The notes under the pieces were generated by a model, which had not been told where the DNA came from, ran no database searches, and was given only the letters and a program-made list of their open reading frames with translations. The position numbers and the translations under genes are program-made. A stretch of DNA of 64,000 nt from Nitrosospira sp. Nsp14 (GTDB taxonomy: Bacteria > Pseudomonadota > Gammaproteobacteria > Burkholderiales > Nitrosomonadaceae). Of the stretch, positions 51,593 to 62,364 are shown in pieces (position 1 is the stretch's first letter; each line of letters begins with the position of its first letter). Location: assembly GCF_900113575.1 (NCBI RefSeq), contig NZ_FOPV01000001.1, forward strand, positions 248,001 through 312,000, given 5' to 3'.

Positions 51593-52594
51593 ATGTTGAA
51601 ATTGCCGAGCAGTAAACAGGTTGGCCTGTCAGCTGTATTCATCACGCTGCTAACCTCCCTCAACGTAGCGAGTGCGGATATCGTAAAAATCGATGGCTCC
51701 AGCACTGTGTTTCCGATCACGGAAGCGGTGGCGGAAGATTTTCAAAAAGAAAAAAGGGGCGCTGTTAGGGTCACTGTCGGCATTTCGGGCACGGGTGGAG
51801 GTTTCAAGAAGTTCTGCCGTGGCGAAATCGATATAGTAGATGCGTCGCGGCCCATACTGAAAAACGAAATGGACGCCTGTAAAGCGGCGGGCGTGCAGTA
51901 TGTTGAGATGCCAGTCGCATTCGATGCGCTAACGGTGGTGGTAAATCCCAAAAACGATTGGAGCAAGACGATTACTGTCGCAGAGTTGAAGAAAATGTGG
52001 GAGCCAGCGGCGCAGGAGAAAATTACCAGATGGAACCAGGTAAATCCGGCCTGGCCTGATGAAGCGCTCAAGCTCTACGGCGCCGGAGCGGACTCGGGCA
52101 CCTTTGATTACTTTACCGAAGCGATTGTCGGTAAGGCAAAATCGAGTCGGGGCGATTTTACCGCGTCCGAGGACGACAACGTATTGGTGCAAGGGGTCGC
52201 GAGCGACAAGAGCGGGCTCGGGTTTTTTGGTTTCGCTTACTATATCGAAAATCAGAAAAAGGTAAAAGCGATTGCCGTCGACGGCGGTAACGGGCCTGTA
52301 CTGCCGTCCGCGAAGACGGTTGAGGATGGAACCTACCAGCCATTGTCCCGCCCTATTTTCATTTACGTGAACATCAAATCGGCGGAGAAGCCCGAGATCA
52401 GGCAATTTGTTGAGTTCTATATGAAAAACGCCCCGGCGCTGGTTAAAGAAGTAAAATTCTTCCCTCTACCGACGCAAGCCTATGCGATGAATCTGGAGCA
52501 TCTTAATAAAAAGAAACTGGGAACCGTGTTCGGTGGCAAGTCCGAAATAGGGCTACGAATCGAGGAACTACTAAAACGCGAGGCCAATTTGTAA
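51593..52594 (+). CDS. pstS: Phosphate ABC transporter substrate-binding protein, PstS family
   Basis: Periplasmic phosphate-binding protein for a PstCAB-type importer. The 333-residue protein has a signal peptide (about 1-28, ending NVASA), then DIVKIDGSSTVFPITEAVAE and VGISGTGGGFKKFCRGEIDI, whose Ser/Thr/Gly residues hold the phosphate, and GADSGTFDYF further on. It is of the shorter SphX/PstS-like type. The ATG has a GGGG Shine-Dalgarno. No pstC, pstA or pstB follows; the next gene is thrS. The transporter must be encoded elsewhere, or this is an accessory scavenger. No recognisable Pho box precedes it. Confidence 0.92.
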   Translation: MLKLPSSKQVGLSAVFITLLTSLNVASADIVKIDGSSTVFPITEAVAEDFQKEKRGAVRVTVGISGTGGGFKKFCRGEIDIVDASRPILKNEMDACKAAGVQYVEMPVAFDALTVVVNPKNDWSKTITVAELKKMWEPAAQEKITRWNQVNPAWPDEALKLYGAGADSGTFDYFTEAIVGKAKSSRGDFTASEDDNVLVQGVASDKSGLGFFGFAYYIENQKKVKAIAVDGGNGPVLPSAKTVEDGTYQPLSRPIFIYVNIKSAEKPEIRQFVEFYMKNAPALVKEVKFFPLPTQAYAMNLEHLNKKKLGTVFGGKSEIGLRIEELLKREANL

Positions 52595-52634
52595 CCTGAA
52601 TTGCAGCGTCAACAATTGAACTCGGCAGTACACT

Positions 52635-52688
52635 TGGGGAAACGATTCGTGGGGGGAATGGCTAAGTTGGGCGCTTAGTCTTTCCCCA
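52635..52688 (+). other. Nested inverted repeats after pstS
   Basis: Outer arms TGGGGAAA (52635-52642) and TTTCCCCA (52681-52688) enclose inner arms CTAAG (52662-52666) and CTTAG (52674-52678). The outer arm overlaps the first unit of the 13-bp tandem repeat. It may fold at the 3' end of the pstS mRNA, about 40 nt past the stop. Confidence 0.5.
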
Positions 52689-52754
52689 CAGTCTTCCCCC
52701 CTAGTCCTTCCCCACAATGCTTTCCCACAGTGCTTTCCCACAGCGCTTTCCTTC
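52677..52754 (+). repeat. Six tandem 13-bp repeats (consensus AGTSCTTTCCCAC)
   Basis: Six units of exactly 13 bp follow one another without gaps: AGTCTTTCCCCAC, AGTCTTCCCCCCT, AGTCCTTCCCCAC, AATGCTTTCCCAC, AGTGCTTTCCCAC, AGCGCTTTCCTTC. The units differ at several positions, so the array is old rather than freshly expanded. It is the main content of the 421-bp gap between pstS and thrS; no gene is supported there. Confidence 0.85.
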
Positions 52755-53015
52755 CCTTATCCTCGCAACCTTATACCGTGACCTCCGTTGCCATTTGTCC
52801 CCAGGCTTGGCAAGCAGATTCACCGACCGTGCCGCTTCACCCGATCACTTGACTGTTCGCTATAGCTGCGTCAATGTATAGATTGAGGCCAGATTTGGTT
52901 TGAGGCTGATGACCCGACGGATCGGTTTGGGGATGCCGGTGGCTATACTTGCCCCGACTCTGTAAACTCGTAAAATTCGCTAGGACTTGATTTACTTTTA
53001 TCACAAGGAAGATCT

Positions 53016-54932
53016 GTGACTGTCATTCGTTTGCCGGATGGTTCGGAGCGCAAGTATGAGCACCCAGTGACCGTGGGTGAAGTCGCTGCATCGGTTGGGG
53101 CCGGCCTGGCTCGTGCCGCGCTGGCCGGAAAAGTGAATGGTAAGTTGGTGGATATCTCAAGCCGCATCGAGACAGACAGCGATGTCAGTATTGTTACCGA
53201 AAAAGATGCGGAAGGGCTGGAAGTAATCCGCCATTCCACCGCGCACCTGCTTGCACATGCCGTGAAGGAATTGTTTCCGGAAGCGCAGGTCACCATCGGC
53301 CCGGTTATCGAGGATGGTTTTTACTACGATTTTTCGTATAAACGGCCGTTTACACCGGAAGATTTGGCTGCAATCGAGAAACGCATGGCCGAAATCAGCT
53401 CGCGCAACCTCAACGTGGAACGCAAGATTTGGGATCGCTCCGACGCAATCAATTTTTTTAAAAACCAGGGCGAGCACTATAAGGCTCAGATTATTGAGGC
53501 CATACCTGGCGACGAGGATGTTTCTCTTTATTCGCAGGGAAATTTTACCGATTTATGCCGGGGACCCCATGTTCCCACCACCGCCAGACTCAAGGTGTTC
53601 AAGTTGATGAAGCTGGCAGGCGCCTACTGGCGGGGCGACTCGCACAACGAGATGCTGCAGCGGATTTATGGTACCGCCTGGACAAGAAAAGAAGACCAGG
53701 ACGCCTATCTGCGCCGCCTTGAAGAAGCCGAGAAACGTGATCATCGCAAGCTCGGCAAGCAACTCGAGCTGTTCCATATGCAGGAAGAGGCGCCGGGCAT
53801 GGTGTTCTGGCATCCGAAAGGCTGGGTTATCTGGCAGCAAGTCGAACAGTATATGCGCGAGATATTCCGCAATAACGGTTATCTGGAGATACGCACCCCG
53901 TCCGTGCTTGACAAAAGCCTTTGGGAACGGTCTGGCCACTGGGAGAATTTTCGCGACAATATGTTTATTACGCAGTCTGAAGAGCGCGAATTTGCCGTTA
54001 AGCCCATGAACTGTCCGGGTCATGTTCAAGTGTTCAAGCAGGGATTGAAGAGCTACCGCGAATTGCCCCTGCGGTTGGCGGAGTTTGGATCGTGTCATCG
54101 CAATGAGCCATCCGGCGCGCTGCATGGGATCATGCGGGTGCGAGCGTTCACGCAGGATGATGCGCATATTTTCTGCGCCGAATCACAGGTCCAGGAAGAG
54201 GCGGTGAAATTCATCGAACTGTTGCAGAAGGTCTATACCGACTTCGGTTTCCAAGAGGTGCTGGTGAAGCTTTCCACCCGTCCGGATAAGCGTGTAGGTT
54301 CGGAAGAGCAATGGGACAAGGCTGAGGCGGCGCTGCAATCAGCCTTGGAGAAAAAGAATCTGCCCTGGGAGGTGCAACCCGGGGAGGGGGCTTTCTATGG
54401 ACCCAAAATCGAGTTTTCGCTGAAGGACAGCATTGGACGCGTGTGGCAATGCGGCACTCTCCAACTTGATTTCTCCATGCCGGAGCGGCTGGGGGCCGAA
54501 TATGTAGCCGAGGACAATTCCCGTCGGGTTCCGGTAATGCTTCATCGAGCGATTCTCGGATCGGTTGAACGGTTCATCGGGATTATTATCGAACATTACG
54601 CGGGAGTCCTACCCGTATGGCTCTCTCCCGATCAGGCAGCAGTACTGAACATATCGGAGGCGCAAGCAGATTATGCCGGGAAAGTGGCCGAGGAATTGCG
54701 TAGACACGGAATTCGGGCGTTCTCAGACTTGAGAAATGAGAAGATAACCTATAAAATACGAGAGCATAGCCTGAAGAAATTGCCCTACCAGATTATCGTG
54801 GGTGATAAAGAAGTTGCCGCACAAACGGTTGCCGTTCGAGCGCGAAATGGGGTCGATCTTGGCCAGATGACCTTGCCGGAGTTGACCGAAAAGCTTAAGA
54901 CAGAAATTTCCATGAGAACTGGTGCAATTTGA
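53016..54932 (+). CDS. thrS: Threonine--tRNA ligase
   Basis: Class II synthetase charging tRNA-Thr, 638 residues. It starts with GTG at 53016 after an AAGGAAG Shine-Dalgarno ([20 protein letters not shown], the TGS domain, about 1-61). The editing domain follows with [16 protein letters not shown], then the catalytic domain with motif 2 in [27 protein letters not shown] and motif 3 near [14 protein letters not shown], and the anticodon-binding domain (about 540-638). It heads the thrS-infC-rpmI-rplT-pheST-ihfA cluster. In E. coli ThrS represses its own translation; no comparable leader was recognised here. Confidence 0.97.
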   Translation: MTVIRLPDGSERKYEHPVTVGEVAASVGAGLARAALAGKVNGKLVDISSRIETDSDVSIVTEKDAEGLEVIRHSTAHLLAHAVKELFPEAQVTIGPVIEDGFYYDFSYKRPFTPEDLAAIEKRMAEISSRNLNVERKIWDRSDAINFFKNQGEHYKAQIIEAIPGDEDVSLYSQGNFTDLCRGPHVPTTARLKVFKLMKLAGAYWRGDSHNEMLQRIYGTAWTRKEDQDAYLRRLEEAEKRDHRKLGKQLELFHMQEEAPGMVFWHPKGWVIWQQVEQYMREIFRNNGYLEIRTPSVLDKSLWERSGHWENFRDNMFITQSEEREFAVKPMNCPGHVQVFKQGLKSYRELPLRLAEFGSCHRNEPSGALHGIMRVRAFTQDDAHIFCAESQVQEEAVKFIELLQKVYTDFGFQEVLVKLSTRPDKRVGSEEQWDKAEAALQSALEKKNLPWEVQPGEGAFYGPKIEFSLKDSIGRVWQCGTLQLDFSMPERLGAEYVAEDNSRRVPVMLHRAILGSVERFIGIIIEHYAGVLPVWLSPDQAAVLNISEAQADYAGKVAEELRRHGIRAFSDLRNEKITYKIREHSLKKLPYQIIVGDKEVAAQTVAVRARNGVDLGQMTLPELTEKLKTEISMRTGAI

Positions 54933-54957
54933 TTATTAACCGAACCGGGGAGTTACT

Positions 54958-55575
54958 ATAGTTCAAGAAAAAGCAGCCCGCATCAACCATGAGATTAATG
55001 CGCCCGAAGTGCGCTTGATTGGTGCAAATGGAGAACAGATCGGCATAGTCTCCTTGGCGGTCGCCAACACATTGGCGGAGGAAGCCGAGGTGGATCTGGT
55101 TGAAATCGCGCCTACAGCTCAGCCGCCGGTGTGCCGCCTGATGGATTATGGCAAGTTTCGCTATCAGGAAAGCAAGAAAAAGCACGAGGCGAAGCTGAAG
55201 CAGAAGCAAATCCAGATCAAGGAAGTCAAGTTCCGTCCTAATACGGACGACGGTGACTACAACATAAAGTTACGCAACCTGATCATTTTCCTGGAAGAGG
55301 GAGATAAGGCCAAAATTACGTTAAGGTTTCGCGGACGTGAAATGGCGCACCAGGAATTTGGCGTGCGGCTGTTGGAGCGACTGCGGGGAGATCTGGAATC
55401 CTACGCAATAGTGGAACAGTTTCCACGGATGGAAGGGCGCCAGATGGTCATGGTGCTATCTCCGCGTAAGAAAGAAGTGAAGTTGGTGAAGCCGAAAGCA
55501 GCAAAGCCGGAGGCGACAGATAATAGTTCAGCGCCCGCCAGTAATGGGAACTCCGCACAACCGGAGGGTCAATAG
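54958..55575 (+). CDS. infC: Translation initiation factor IF-3, with AUA start codon
   Basis: IF-3 binds the 30S subunit and proofreads start codon selection. From the ATA at 54958 the protein has 205 residues: [20 protein letters not shown] at the start, IF3-N (about 10-80), linker, IF3-C (about 88-172), and an Ala/Ser/Lys-rich tail of about 30 residues. The ATA is in register with the conserved N-terminus and has a GGGGAG Shine-Dalgarno 5 nt upstream; no ATG, GTG or TTG lies in the right place. A rare start codon is the known means of infC autoregulation (AUU in E. coli). The first conventional start (GTG at 55009) would remove conserved residues. Confidence 0.93.
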   Translation: MVQEKAARINHEINAPEVRLIGANGEQIGIVSLAVANTLAEEAEVDLVEIAPTAQPPVCRLMDYGKFRYQESKKKHEAKLKQKQIQIKEVKFRPNTDDGDYNIKLRNLIIFLEEGDKAKITLRFRGREMAHQEFGVRLLERLRGDLESYAIVEQFPRMEGRQMVMVLSPRKKEVKLVKPKAAKPEATDNSSAPASNGNSAQPEGQ

Positions 55576-55608
55576 GCTGAGAAGCATTGCGATAGAGTAA
55601 TGCAGCAC

Positions 55609-55650
55609 AGGTGTAAAGCCATCCATGGTAGAGGGATGGCGTTGGCACCT
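55609..55650 (+). promoter_or_regulatory. Two-stage leader hairpin upstream of rpmI (possible L20 leader)
   Basis: Outer arms AGGTG (55609-55613) and CACCT (55646-55650) enclose inner arms GCCATCC (55618-55624) and GGATGGC (55634-55640). It lies between infC and rpmI, 75 nt before the rpmI ATG. In other bacteria the rpmI-rplT mRNA leader binds L20, which represses its own synthesis. That role here is inference from position. Confidence 0.5.
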
Positions 55651-55724
55651 CAAAAACAAGTGATTCCGGGTTTAAAGGTTCCGTTCGGGAAACACCTAGG
55701 CATCATGTTAAACAGGAGTAATAA

Positions 55725-55922
55725 ATGCCAAAGATGAAAACAAAGAGTGGCGCGGCCAAGCGCTTTGTAGTGCGCGCGGGTGGGAGCGTCAAACGTTCCC
55801 AAGCATTCAAGCGCCATATCCTTACCAAGAAAACGACGAAGAGCAAGCGTCAGTTGCGGGGAACCGTGGGTGTTCATTGCAGTGACGTGGCCTCGGTGCG
55901 TGCCATGCTGCCTTACGCATAA
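55725..55922 (+). CDS. rpmI: 50S ribosomal protein L35
   Basis: Ribosomal protein of the large subunit, 65 residues, highly basic ([20 protein letters not shown]). The ATG follows an excellent CAGGAGTAATAA Shine-Dalgarno. rplT begins 12 nt after its stop, so the two are cotranscribed and probably coupled in translation. Confidence 0.97.
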   Translation: MPKMKTKSGAAKRFVVRAGGSVKRSQAFKRHILTKKTTKSKRQLRGTVGVHCSDVASVRAMLPYA

Positions 55923-55934
55923 GGAGCGATCACT

Positions 55935-56294
55935 ATGCCAAGAGTAAAGCGTGGTGTAACGGCTCATGCGCGCCACAAGAAGGTGTTGGATCTGGCGAAG
56001 GGTTATCGCGGACGCCGCAAGAATGTTTATCGTGTAGCCAAGGAAGCGGTGATGAAAGCGGGGCAATATGCCTACCGTGATCGCCGTCAAAAGAAGCGGC
56101 AGTTTAGGGCGCTGTGGATTGCTCGAATCAATGCCGCCGCCCGCGAATGTGGTTTGTCCTATAGTGTGTTCATGAATGGCTTGAGAAAAGCGTCGATCGA
56201 GGTAGACCGCAAGGTTCTGGCCGATATCGCAATATTTGACAAGCCGGCCTTTGGAAAGCTAGTTGAACAGGCCAAAGCCAGTCTGGCAGTCTAG
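55935..56294 (+). CDS. rplT: 50S ribosomal protein L20
   Basis: Large-subunit assembly protein, 119 residues, starting [20 protein letters not shown] with the RGRRKNVYR and [15 protein letters not shown] blocks. L20 is known as the autogenous repressor of rpmI-rplT translation in several bacteria. A terminator lies 23 nt downstream, before pheS. Confidence 0.97.
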   Translation: MPRVKRGVTAHARHKKVLDLAKGYRGRRKNVYRVAKEAVMKAGQYAYRDRRQKKRQFRALWIARINAAARECGLSYSVFMNGLRKASIEVDRKVLADIAIFDKPAFGKLVEQAKASLAV

Positions 56295-56316
56295 ACCATA
56301 ACTGCAAGAAAGCGAT

Positions 56317-56356
56317 GAGGAGGCCGAAGGGCAGAGACGCCTGGCCTCCTTTTTTC
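56317..56356 (+). terminator. Intrinsic terminator or attenuator between rplT and pheS
   Basis: GAGGAGGCC and GGCCTCCT form an 8-bp stem with a 17-nt loop, followed by a run of six Ts. It separates the ribosomal genes from pheST. In E. coli the same position holds the pheM attenuator; no Phe-rich leader peptide was seen here, so simple termination or partial readthrough is more likely. Confidence 0.8.
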
Positions 56357-56382
56357 TTGTGCACCGCTTGGAGCTCTCCTGA

Positions 56383-57417
<1,035 letters not shown>

Positions 57418-57479
57418 GTCACTACCAGGCGTGCGCTCTTTCGAGTGACAAATGGCCTTTCTTTGCACAACATTAACTG

Positions 57480-59858
57480 ATGAAATTCTCGGAAAACTGG
57501 CTACGCACTTTCGTTGATCCCCCCCTATCCGCGCATGATCTCGGACATGTGCTGACCATGGCGGGGATCGAAGTGGAATCCATTGAGCCCGCCGCCGCCT
57601 CCTTCAATAAGGTCGTGGTGGCGGAAGTGCTATCGGTGCGCAAACACCCCAACGCGGATCTTCTTCGTGTCTGTGAAGTAAACGCAGGAGCCGCTGCCGG
57701 GGCACCACTGCAAATTGTCTGTGGCGCGGCGAATGTTCGCGAGGGGGTAAAAGTGCCCTGTGCGTTGCCTGGCGCGCAGTTGCCGGGCATCACCATCAGT
57801 CATGCCGCCATACGAGGCGTGGAATCTGCCGGAATGCTATGTTCAGCAAGGGAGCTGGGCCTGAGCGACGTGGCGCCGGGTCTCCTCCTGCTTCCCGGTG
57901 ACGCCCCGGTCGGTTTGGATTTTCGCCGTTACTACGAGCTTGAGGATAACATTTTTACGCTGAAGCTGACGCCCAATCGCGGTGATTGCCTGGGCATGAC
58001 AGGCGTCGCCCGGGAAGTGGCGGCAATTACCTCCGCAAAACTTGAGCCATTGGAGATCATACCGGTAGAGGTGCAGATCGGCGAAGGCCTGGCGATAAAT
58101 GTGGATGCGCCCGGGGCGTGCCCGCTCTATTGCGGCAGAGTAGTGCGCGACGTAAATCTCGACGCGACTACACCGGATTGGCTGATCCGCCGGCTGGGGC
58201 GCAGCGGATTACGTGGCGTCAACGTGGTGGTGGACATTACCAACTATGTGATGCTGGAGACCGGCCAGCCACTGCATGCATTTGATCTCGACAAGATCGC
58301 GGGCGCGCTATCGGGTTCCATTCATGTCCGCTATTCCAAGGCGGGAGAAGCGCTTAAGCTGCTCAATGGCGAAAATCTTGCGCTGCAGCCCGACATGCTG
58401 GTCATCGCGGATCAGGTCAAGCCGCTGGCGCTGGCAGGTATCATGGGAGGAGATGAAAGCGGCGTTGGCGCCGGAACCAAGGATTTGTTTCTGGAGAGCG
58501 CTTTTTTCAGTCCCGATGTTATCGCCGGCAAGTCATTCTCGCTTGGCTTCAGTTCCGACTCGGCCTACCGCTTTGAGCGTGGCGTGGATTTTTCGCAGAC
58601 TAGAAACGCGTTGGAACGCGCCACCCGCCTGATAACGAATATCTGCGGCGGTCGAAGTGGGGCGATCAGGGAGTTTAAAGGCCGCTTGCCCGGACACGAT
58701 CCGATTTGCCTGCGATTGAGTCGGGCGCAGAGGGTTCTGGGTATCGATCTTGAAGAAAGGACGGCAGCCCAGCTATTGCAGCGCCTGCAATTAAGTTTCA
58801 CGGGCACAGAAGGTGTTTTCAACGTAAAACCTCCTCCTTACCGCTTCGACCTGGCCATAGAAGAAGATCTGATCGAGGAATTGGCACGGGTATACGGCTA
58901 TGACAACATTCCCGCCGCCGTGCCTCGTGCCCGGCTCAGCATGCTGCCTGAACCTGAAACCGGACGAACGCTGCCACAGTTGCGGCAAATTCTAGTCGGA
59001 CGAGATTATCAGGAGGTTATCAATTATTCGTTCGTGGACCCTGCATGGGAGCATGAGCTGGCGGGCAACAACAAGCCGGTAGCGTTGAAGAATCCGCTGT
59101 CAAGCCAGATGGCCGTCATGCGCAGCAGCCTGTTCGGCAGCCTCATAGCGAACCTCGGGTTCAATTTGAACCGCAAGCAAACCCGGGTGCGCTTATTCGA
59201 AATTGGTTGCTGTTTCGAGGGACTGGGCGACGCTGTGGCGCAACAGGAAAAGCTTGGCGGGTTATGCTACGGCGACGTGCTGGCGGAACAGTGGGGAGCG
59301 CCCGCGCGCGACGTCGATTTTTACGATGTGAAAGCAGATATAGAGGCGCTATTTTGGCCCAGGGCGGTCCGAGTGGTCTCCGCTTCTCACCCCGCTTTGC
59401 ATCCAGGGAAGTCCGCTCAGATCTGCCTGGGTGATAGAATCGCCGGATATCTGGGGGAACTCCACCCCCGTTGGCGTCAAAAACTTGGCTTGCCCAAGTC
59501 TGCGGTTCTTTTCGAGCTCGAGATCGATATGTTGACGGACCGCCCCTTGCCGAAGGCTGCGGAGATTTCAAAGTATCCGCCCATCCGACGGGATATTGCC
59601 GTGGTGGTGCCAGAGAATGTGGCAGTTCAGACAACACTGGACCGTATGCGTGGTGAAAAAATACCCTTGATTTCCGAAATTCATTTATTCGATGTGTATC
59701 GTGGAGCAGGGGTGGAAGCGGGCAAAAAAAGTCTTGCATTCCGCATGTTATTGCAAGATACTGAAAAAACATTAACTGATGCAGAAGCAGATCGGACCGT
59801 TGCGAAACTGTTGAGCGTTCTCGAAAGCGAGTTTGGGGCAACGCTACGCAACCATTGA
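57480..59858 (+). CDS. pheT: Phenylalanine--tRNA ligase beta subunit
   Basis: Large subunit with editing and tRNA-binding functions, 792 residues. In order: N-terminal fragment, tRNA-binding EMAP/OB domain (about 40-150), B1/B3-B4 editing domain (about 205-375), B5 domain (about 400-475, [19 protein letters not shown]), the inactive synthetase-like core (about 485-680), and the FDX-ACB anticodon-binding domain (about 695-792, [13 protein letters not shown]). The ATG at 57480 matches the family start [14 protein letters not shown]. ihfA follows 40 nt later. Confidence 0.96.
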   Translation: MKFSENWLRTFVDPPLSAHDLGHVLTMAGIEVESIEPAAASFNKVVVAEVLSVRKHPNADLLRVCEVNAGAAAGAPLQIVCGAANVREGVKVPCALPGAQLPGITISHAAIRGVESAGMLCSARELGLSDVAPGLLLLPGDAPVGLDFRRYYELEDNIFTLKLTPNRGDCLGMTGVAREVAAITSAKLEPLEIIPVEVQIGEGLAINVDAPGACPLYCGRVVRDVNLDATTPDWLIRRLGRSGLRGVNVVVDITNYVMLETGQPLHAFDLDKIAGALSGSIHVRYSKAGEALKLLNGENLALQPDMLVIADQVKPLALAGIMGGDESGVGAGTKDLFLESAFFSPDVIAGKSFSLGFSSDSAYRFERGVDFSQTRNALERATRLITNICGGRSGAIREFKGRLPGHDPICLRLSRAQRVLGIDLEERTAAQLLQRLQLSFTGTEGVFNVKPPPYRFDLAIEEDLIEELARVYGYDNIPAAVPRARLSMLPEPETGRTLPQLRQILVGRDYQEVINYSFVDPAWEHELAGNNKPVALKNPLSSQMAVMRSSLFGSLIANLGFNLNRKQTRVRLFEIGCCFEGLGDAVAQQEKLGGLCYGDVLAEQWGAPARDVDFYDVKADIEALFWPRAVRVVSASHPALHPGKSAQICLGDRIAGYLGELHPRWRQKLGLPKSAVLFELEIDMLTDRPLPKAAEISKYPPIRRDIAVVVPENVAVQTTLDRMRGEKIPLISEIHLFDVYRGAGVEAGKKSLAFRMLLQDTEKTLTDAEADRTVAKLLSVLESEFGATLRNH

Positions 59859-59898
59859 AATTGCAGGTCCGAAAGCCATGAACAGGGGTAGAGAGACA

Positions 59899-60204
59899 AT
59901 GACCTTAACAAAGGCCGAGTTGGCGGATTTGCTGTTTGAAAAAGTAGGATTTAATAAGCGCGAAGCCAAGGATATGGTGGAGTCCTTCTACGAGGAGGTT
60001 CGCATTGCGCTTCAAAATGGCGATGGCGTCAAGCTTTCTGGCTTTGGCAACTTTCACCTGCGGGACAAGCCACAACGTCCGGGACGTAATCCCAAGACTG
60101 GGGAGGAAATTCCTATTACCGCACGGCGCGTCGTGACTTTTCATGCGAGCCAAAAATTGAAGGCAATGGTTGAAAAAAGCCAGCATGGAAAACACAAAGG
60201 CTAG
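59899..60204 (+). CDS. ihfA: Integration host factor subunit alpha
   Basis: DNA-bending protein, heterodimer partner of IHF-beta. It has 101 residues from the ATG at 59899 ([21 protein letters not shown]). The HU/IHF signature [20 protein letters not shown] is at about 50-69, with the intercalating proline on the beta arm. The pheT-ihfA order is general in proteobacteria. Its last 20 nt overlap the MerR-like gene. Confidence 0.96.
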   Translation: MTLTKAELADLLFEKVGFNKREAKDMVESFYEEVRIALQNGDGVKLSGFGNFHLRDKPQRPGRNPKTGEEIPITARRVVTFHASQKLKAMVEKSQHGKHKG

Positions 60205-60556
60205 CAACGCTCCGATTCCGGCAAAGCGTTATTTCACGATCGGCGAAGTAAGCGAGCTATGCGGGGTTAAGCCGCACGTATTGCGTTACTGGGAGCAGGA
60301 ATTCACGCAATTGAAGCCTGTCAAGCGTCGAGGTAACCGGCGCTATTATCAGCATCACGAAGTGCTGCTGATTCGTCGTATCCGTGAACTGCTCTATGAG
60401 CAAGGTTTCACCATCCAAGGGGCTCGCGCCCGCTTGGGTCAGGGGAAGGGGGATACAGGTTACACTCCCGGCTCAGCTGTGCCGGTCTCCTCAATGGTCG
60501 ATCTGGCGTCATTGCGGAGTGAAATTAAAAGCGTGGTCTTGTTGCTCCGCTCTTGA
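60185..60556 (+). CDS. MerR family transcriptional regulator
   Basis: A 123-residue protein with the MerR winged helix at about 14-80 ([26 protein letters not shown], then [20 protein letters not shown]). It lacks the long dimerisation coil and metal-binding cysteines of classic MerR and ends in a short hydrophobic segment. It belongs to the small MerR-like type that follows ihfA in many beta- and gammaproteobacteria; its targets are unknown. The ATG at 60185 overlaps ihfA by 20 nt, so the two are cotranscribed. Confidence 0.92.
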   Translation: MENTKASNAPIPAKRYFTIGEVSELCGVKPHVLRYWEQEFTQLKPVKRRGNRRYYQHHEVLLIRRIRELLYEQGFTIQGARARLGQGKGDTGYTPGSAVPVSSMVDLASLRSEIKSVVLLLRS

Positions 60557-60696
60557 AGTAGTTACGATGCGATGTCAGCGGGGCGAGAACGATCGCCTGG
60601 ATGCCTGAAAGTGGAACGCGGATGCCGTTTTGACGGTTTTCTCCCAAAGCTTCGCTTCAGAAGCATCGATAGCAATACCTATGCGTCTGGCTTGTT

Positions 60697-60705
60697 TGCT
60701 ATAAT
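60697..60705 (+). promoter_or_regulatory. Extended -10 of the tRNA-Pro gene
   Basis: TGCTATAAT is a perfect extended -10 ending 8 bp before the tRNA 5' end, the expected spacing for a transcript starting at or just before the tRNA. The -35 region is weak. Confidence 0.65.
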
Positions 60706-60713
60706 TCGGACCT

Positions 60714-60791
<78 letters not shown>

Positions 60792-60851
60792 TAAGACCGC
60801 ACGTAATTCGTTCTTTTCCGCCTTGCGGTCCGATAATTGCGGATGTCTGAG

Positions 60852-60857
60852 TATAAT
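60852..60857 (+). promoter_or_regulatory. TATAAT -10 candidate for surE-pcm-nlpD-rpoS
   Basis: A perfect TATAAT lies 42 bp upstream of the surE ATG. No good -35 is placed 16-18 bp before it, so the assignment is tentative. Confidence 0.4.
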
Positions 60858-60898
60858 ATTCCCCGATAAGCTAAAAAATCACCTGGGGCACTATCCGG

Positions 60899-61639
60899 AT
60901 GCGCATATTGCTCAGCAACGATGACGGATATTTTGCGCCAGGCCTTGCCTGTCTTGCGGAAGCGCTAGCCGTTATTGCCGATATCGTCGTAGTGGCTCCG
61001 GAACGTGATCGAAGCGGTGCCAGTAACTCTCTTACGCTCGATCGGCCCCTCAGCTTACACAAATCCCACAACGGATTTTTCTACGTCAACGGTACTCCCA
61101 CTGATTGCGTGCATCTGGCCGTGACCGGTATGCTCGACGCGCTTCCCGACATGGTGGTGTCTGGCATCAACGTTGGCGCCAACATGGGCGACGATACCAT
61201 TTATTCCGGCACGGTGGCAGCTGCCACAGAAGGTTTTCTACTCGGAATCCCTTCGCTCGCCGTATCACTCGCCGGCTTTTCGGCGGGGAATTATCCCACC
61301 GCCGCGCGCATTGCCACCGAAATAGTACAACGCTTCCAGTACAACGCATTAATTGGCCCGGTACTGCTTAATATCAACGTGCCCGACGTTCCATATGAGG
61401 AGTTGCAGGGCATCGAGGTGACCCGGTTGGGCCGTCGGCACAAGGCTGAGCCGGTGGTTAAATCGCACACCCCGCGGGGTGACACGGTCTACTGGGTGGG
61501 CGCGGCAGGGCCTGCGCAAGATGCGGGTGAAGGCACGGACTTCCTGGCTATTAAGCACAACCGCGTCTCGGTGACGCCGCTGCAGATCGACTTGACCCGC
61601 TACGGGCAACTGGATGCAGTAAAAGAGTGGTTGAAATAG
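60899..61639 (+). CDS. surE: 5'/3'-nucleotidase SurE
   Basis: Metal-dependent nucleotidase and exopolyphosphatase, 246 residues. The N-terminal [15 protein letters not shown] carries the metal-binding Asp8-Asp9, with further ligands in GASNSLT (about 38-44) and [22 protein letters not shown] (about 90-111, Asn ligand). It is the first gene of the surE-pcm-nlpD-rpoS order conserved in proteobacteria. Confidence 0.96.
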   Translation: MRILLSNDDGYFAPGLACLAEALAVIADIVVVAPERDRSGASNSLTLDRPLSLHKSHNGFFYVNGTPTDCVHLAVTGMLDALPDMVVSGINVGANMGDDTIYSGTVAAATEGFLLGIPSLAVSLAGFSAGNYPTAARIATEIVQRFQYNALIGPVLLNINVPDVPYEELQGIEVTRLGRRHKAEPVVKSHTPRGDTVYWVGAAGPAQDAGEGTDFLAIKHNRVSVTPLQIDLTRYGQLDAVKEWLK

Positions 61640-61724
61640 CACCAAAACATTTTTCGGTTTCGTGTGCAGGTGCACGACTGTCCAAGGTACTACGCGTTTG
61701 AACACCCACCACTCCGGGATTGGC

Positions 61725-62360
61725 ATGACATCACAGCGCACCCGCGCGCGTATGGTCCAGCGGCTGCGCAATCAAGGTATCGCGGACGAAGTGGTTCTTG
61801 CGGCAATGAGCGCAATTCCCCGCCATATTTTTGTGGAGGAAGTGCTTGCGACACGTGCCTACGATGACGTCGCACTGCCAATAAATTTCGGCCAGACGAT
61901 TTCAAGCCCGTATATCGTGGCGCGCATGAGTGAATTGCTGCGCGCGGGATCCCAACTGGGGAAGGTACTTGAGATCGGGTCCGGCTGTGGGTATCAGACG
62001 GCCATATTGGCGCAATTTGCCGCCGAGGTTTACTCGATTGAACGGGTCGGACCGCTGCTCACCCGCGCCCGAGCCCGGCTACGCGAACTGCGGCTCAGCA
62101 ATGTCCGCCTGAGGCATGCCGATGGATTGATAGGATTGCCCGAAGCGGCGCCCTTCGACGCCATTATCCTCACGGCCGCCACGCCTAATGTCCCCACCTT
62201 GCTGCTGGACCAGCTCGCCATCGGTGGGCGCATGATTTTTCCGAAAGGGACTCAGCAACAATTTCTGTGCGTTATCGAACGCAATTCGCTTGGCTACACT
62301 GAGATAATGCTTGAAGAGGTCAGGTTCGTTCCGATACTGCCCGGCATCTTAAAGCGCTGA
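61725..62360 (+). CDS. pcm: Protein-L-isoaspartate O-methyltransferase
   Basis: SAM-dependent repair enzyme methylating isoaspartyl residues in aged proteins. From the ATG at 61725 it has 211 residues: [37 protein letters not shown], and the SAM site [16 protein letters not shown] at about 81-96. The frame extends upstream; a TTG at 61698 would add nine residues (LNTHHSGIG) whose last part resembles the GIALTS seen before this point in longer Burkholderia proteins, so the true start may be there. nlpD begins 4 nt after its stop. Confidence 0.94.
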   Translation: MTSQRTRARMVQRLRNQGIADEVVLAAMSAIPRHIFVEEVLATRAYDDVALPINFGQTISSPYIVARMSELLRAGSQLGKVLEIGSGCGYQTAILAQFAAEVYSIERVGPLLTRARARLRELRLSNVRLRHADGLIGLPEAAPFDAIILTAATPNVPTLLLDQLAIGGRMIFPKGTQQQFLCVIERNSLGYTEIMLEEVRFVPILPGILKR

Positions 62361-62364
62361 GGAT

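Noticed and set aside
52677-52754. CRISPR array
   Set aside because: Units are 13 bp and adjacent, with no spacers, and no cas genes are present.
52677-52754. Chromosome replication origin with DnaA boxes
   Set aside because: The core differs from TTATCCACA at two positions in every unit, and no dnaA, dnaN or gyrB lies nearby.
59161-59841. 226-codon open frame antisense to pheT
   Set aside because: Low-complexity, basic product typical of shadow frames.
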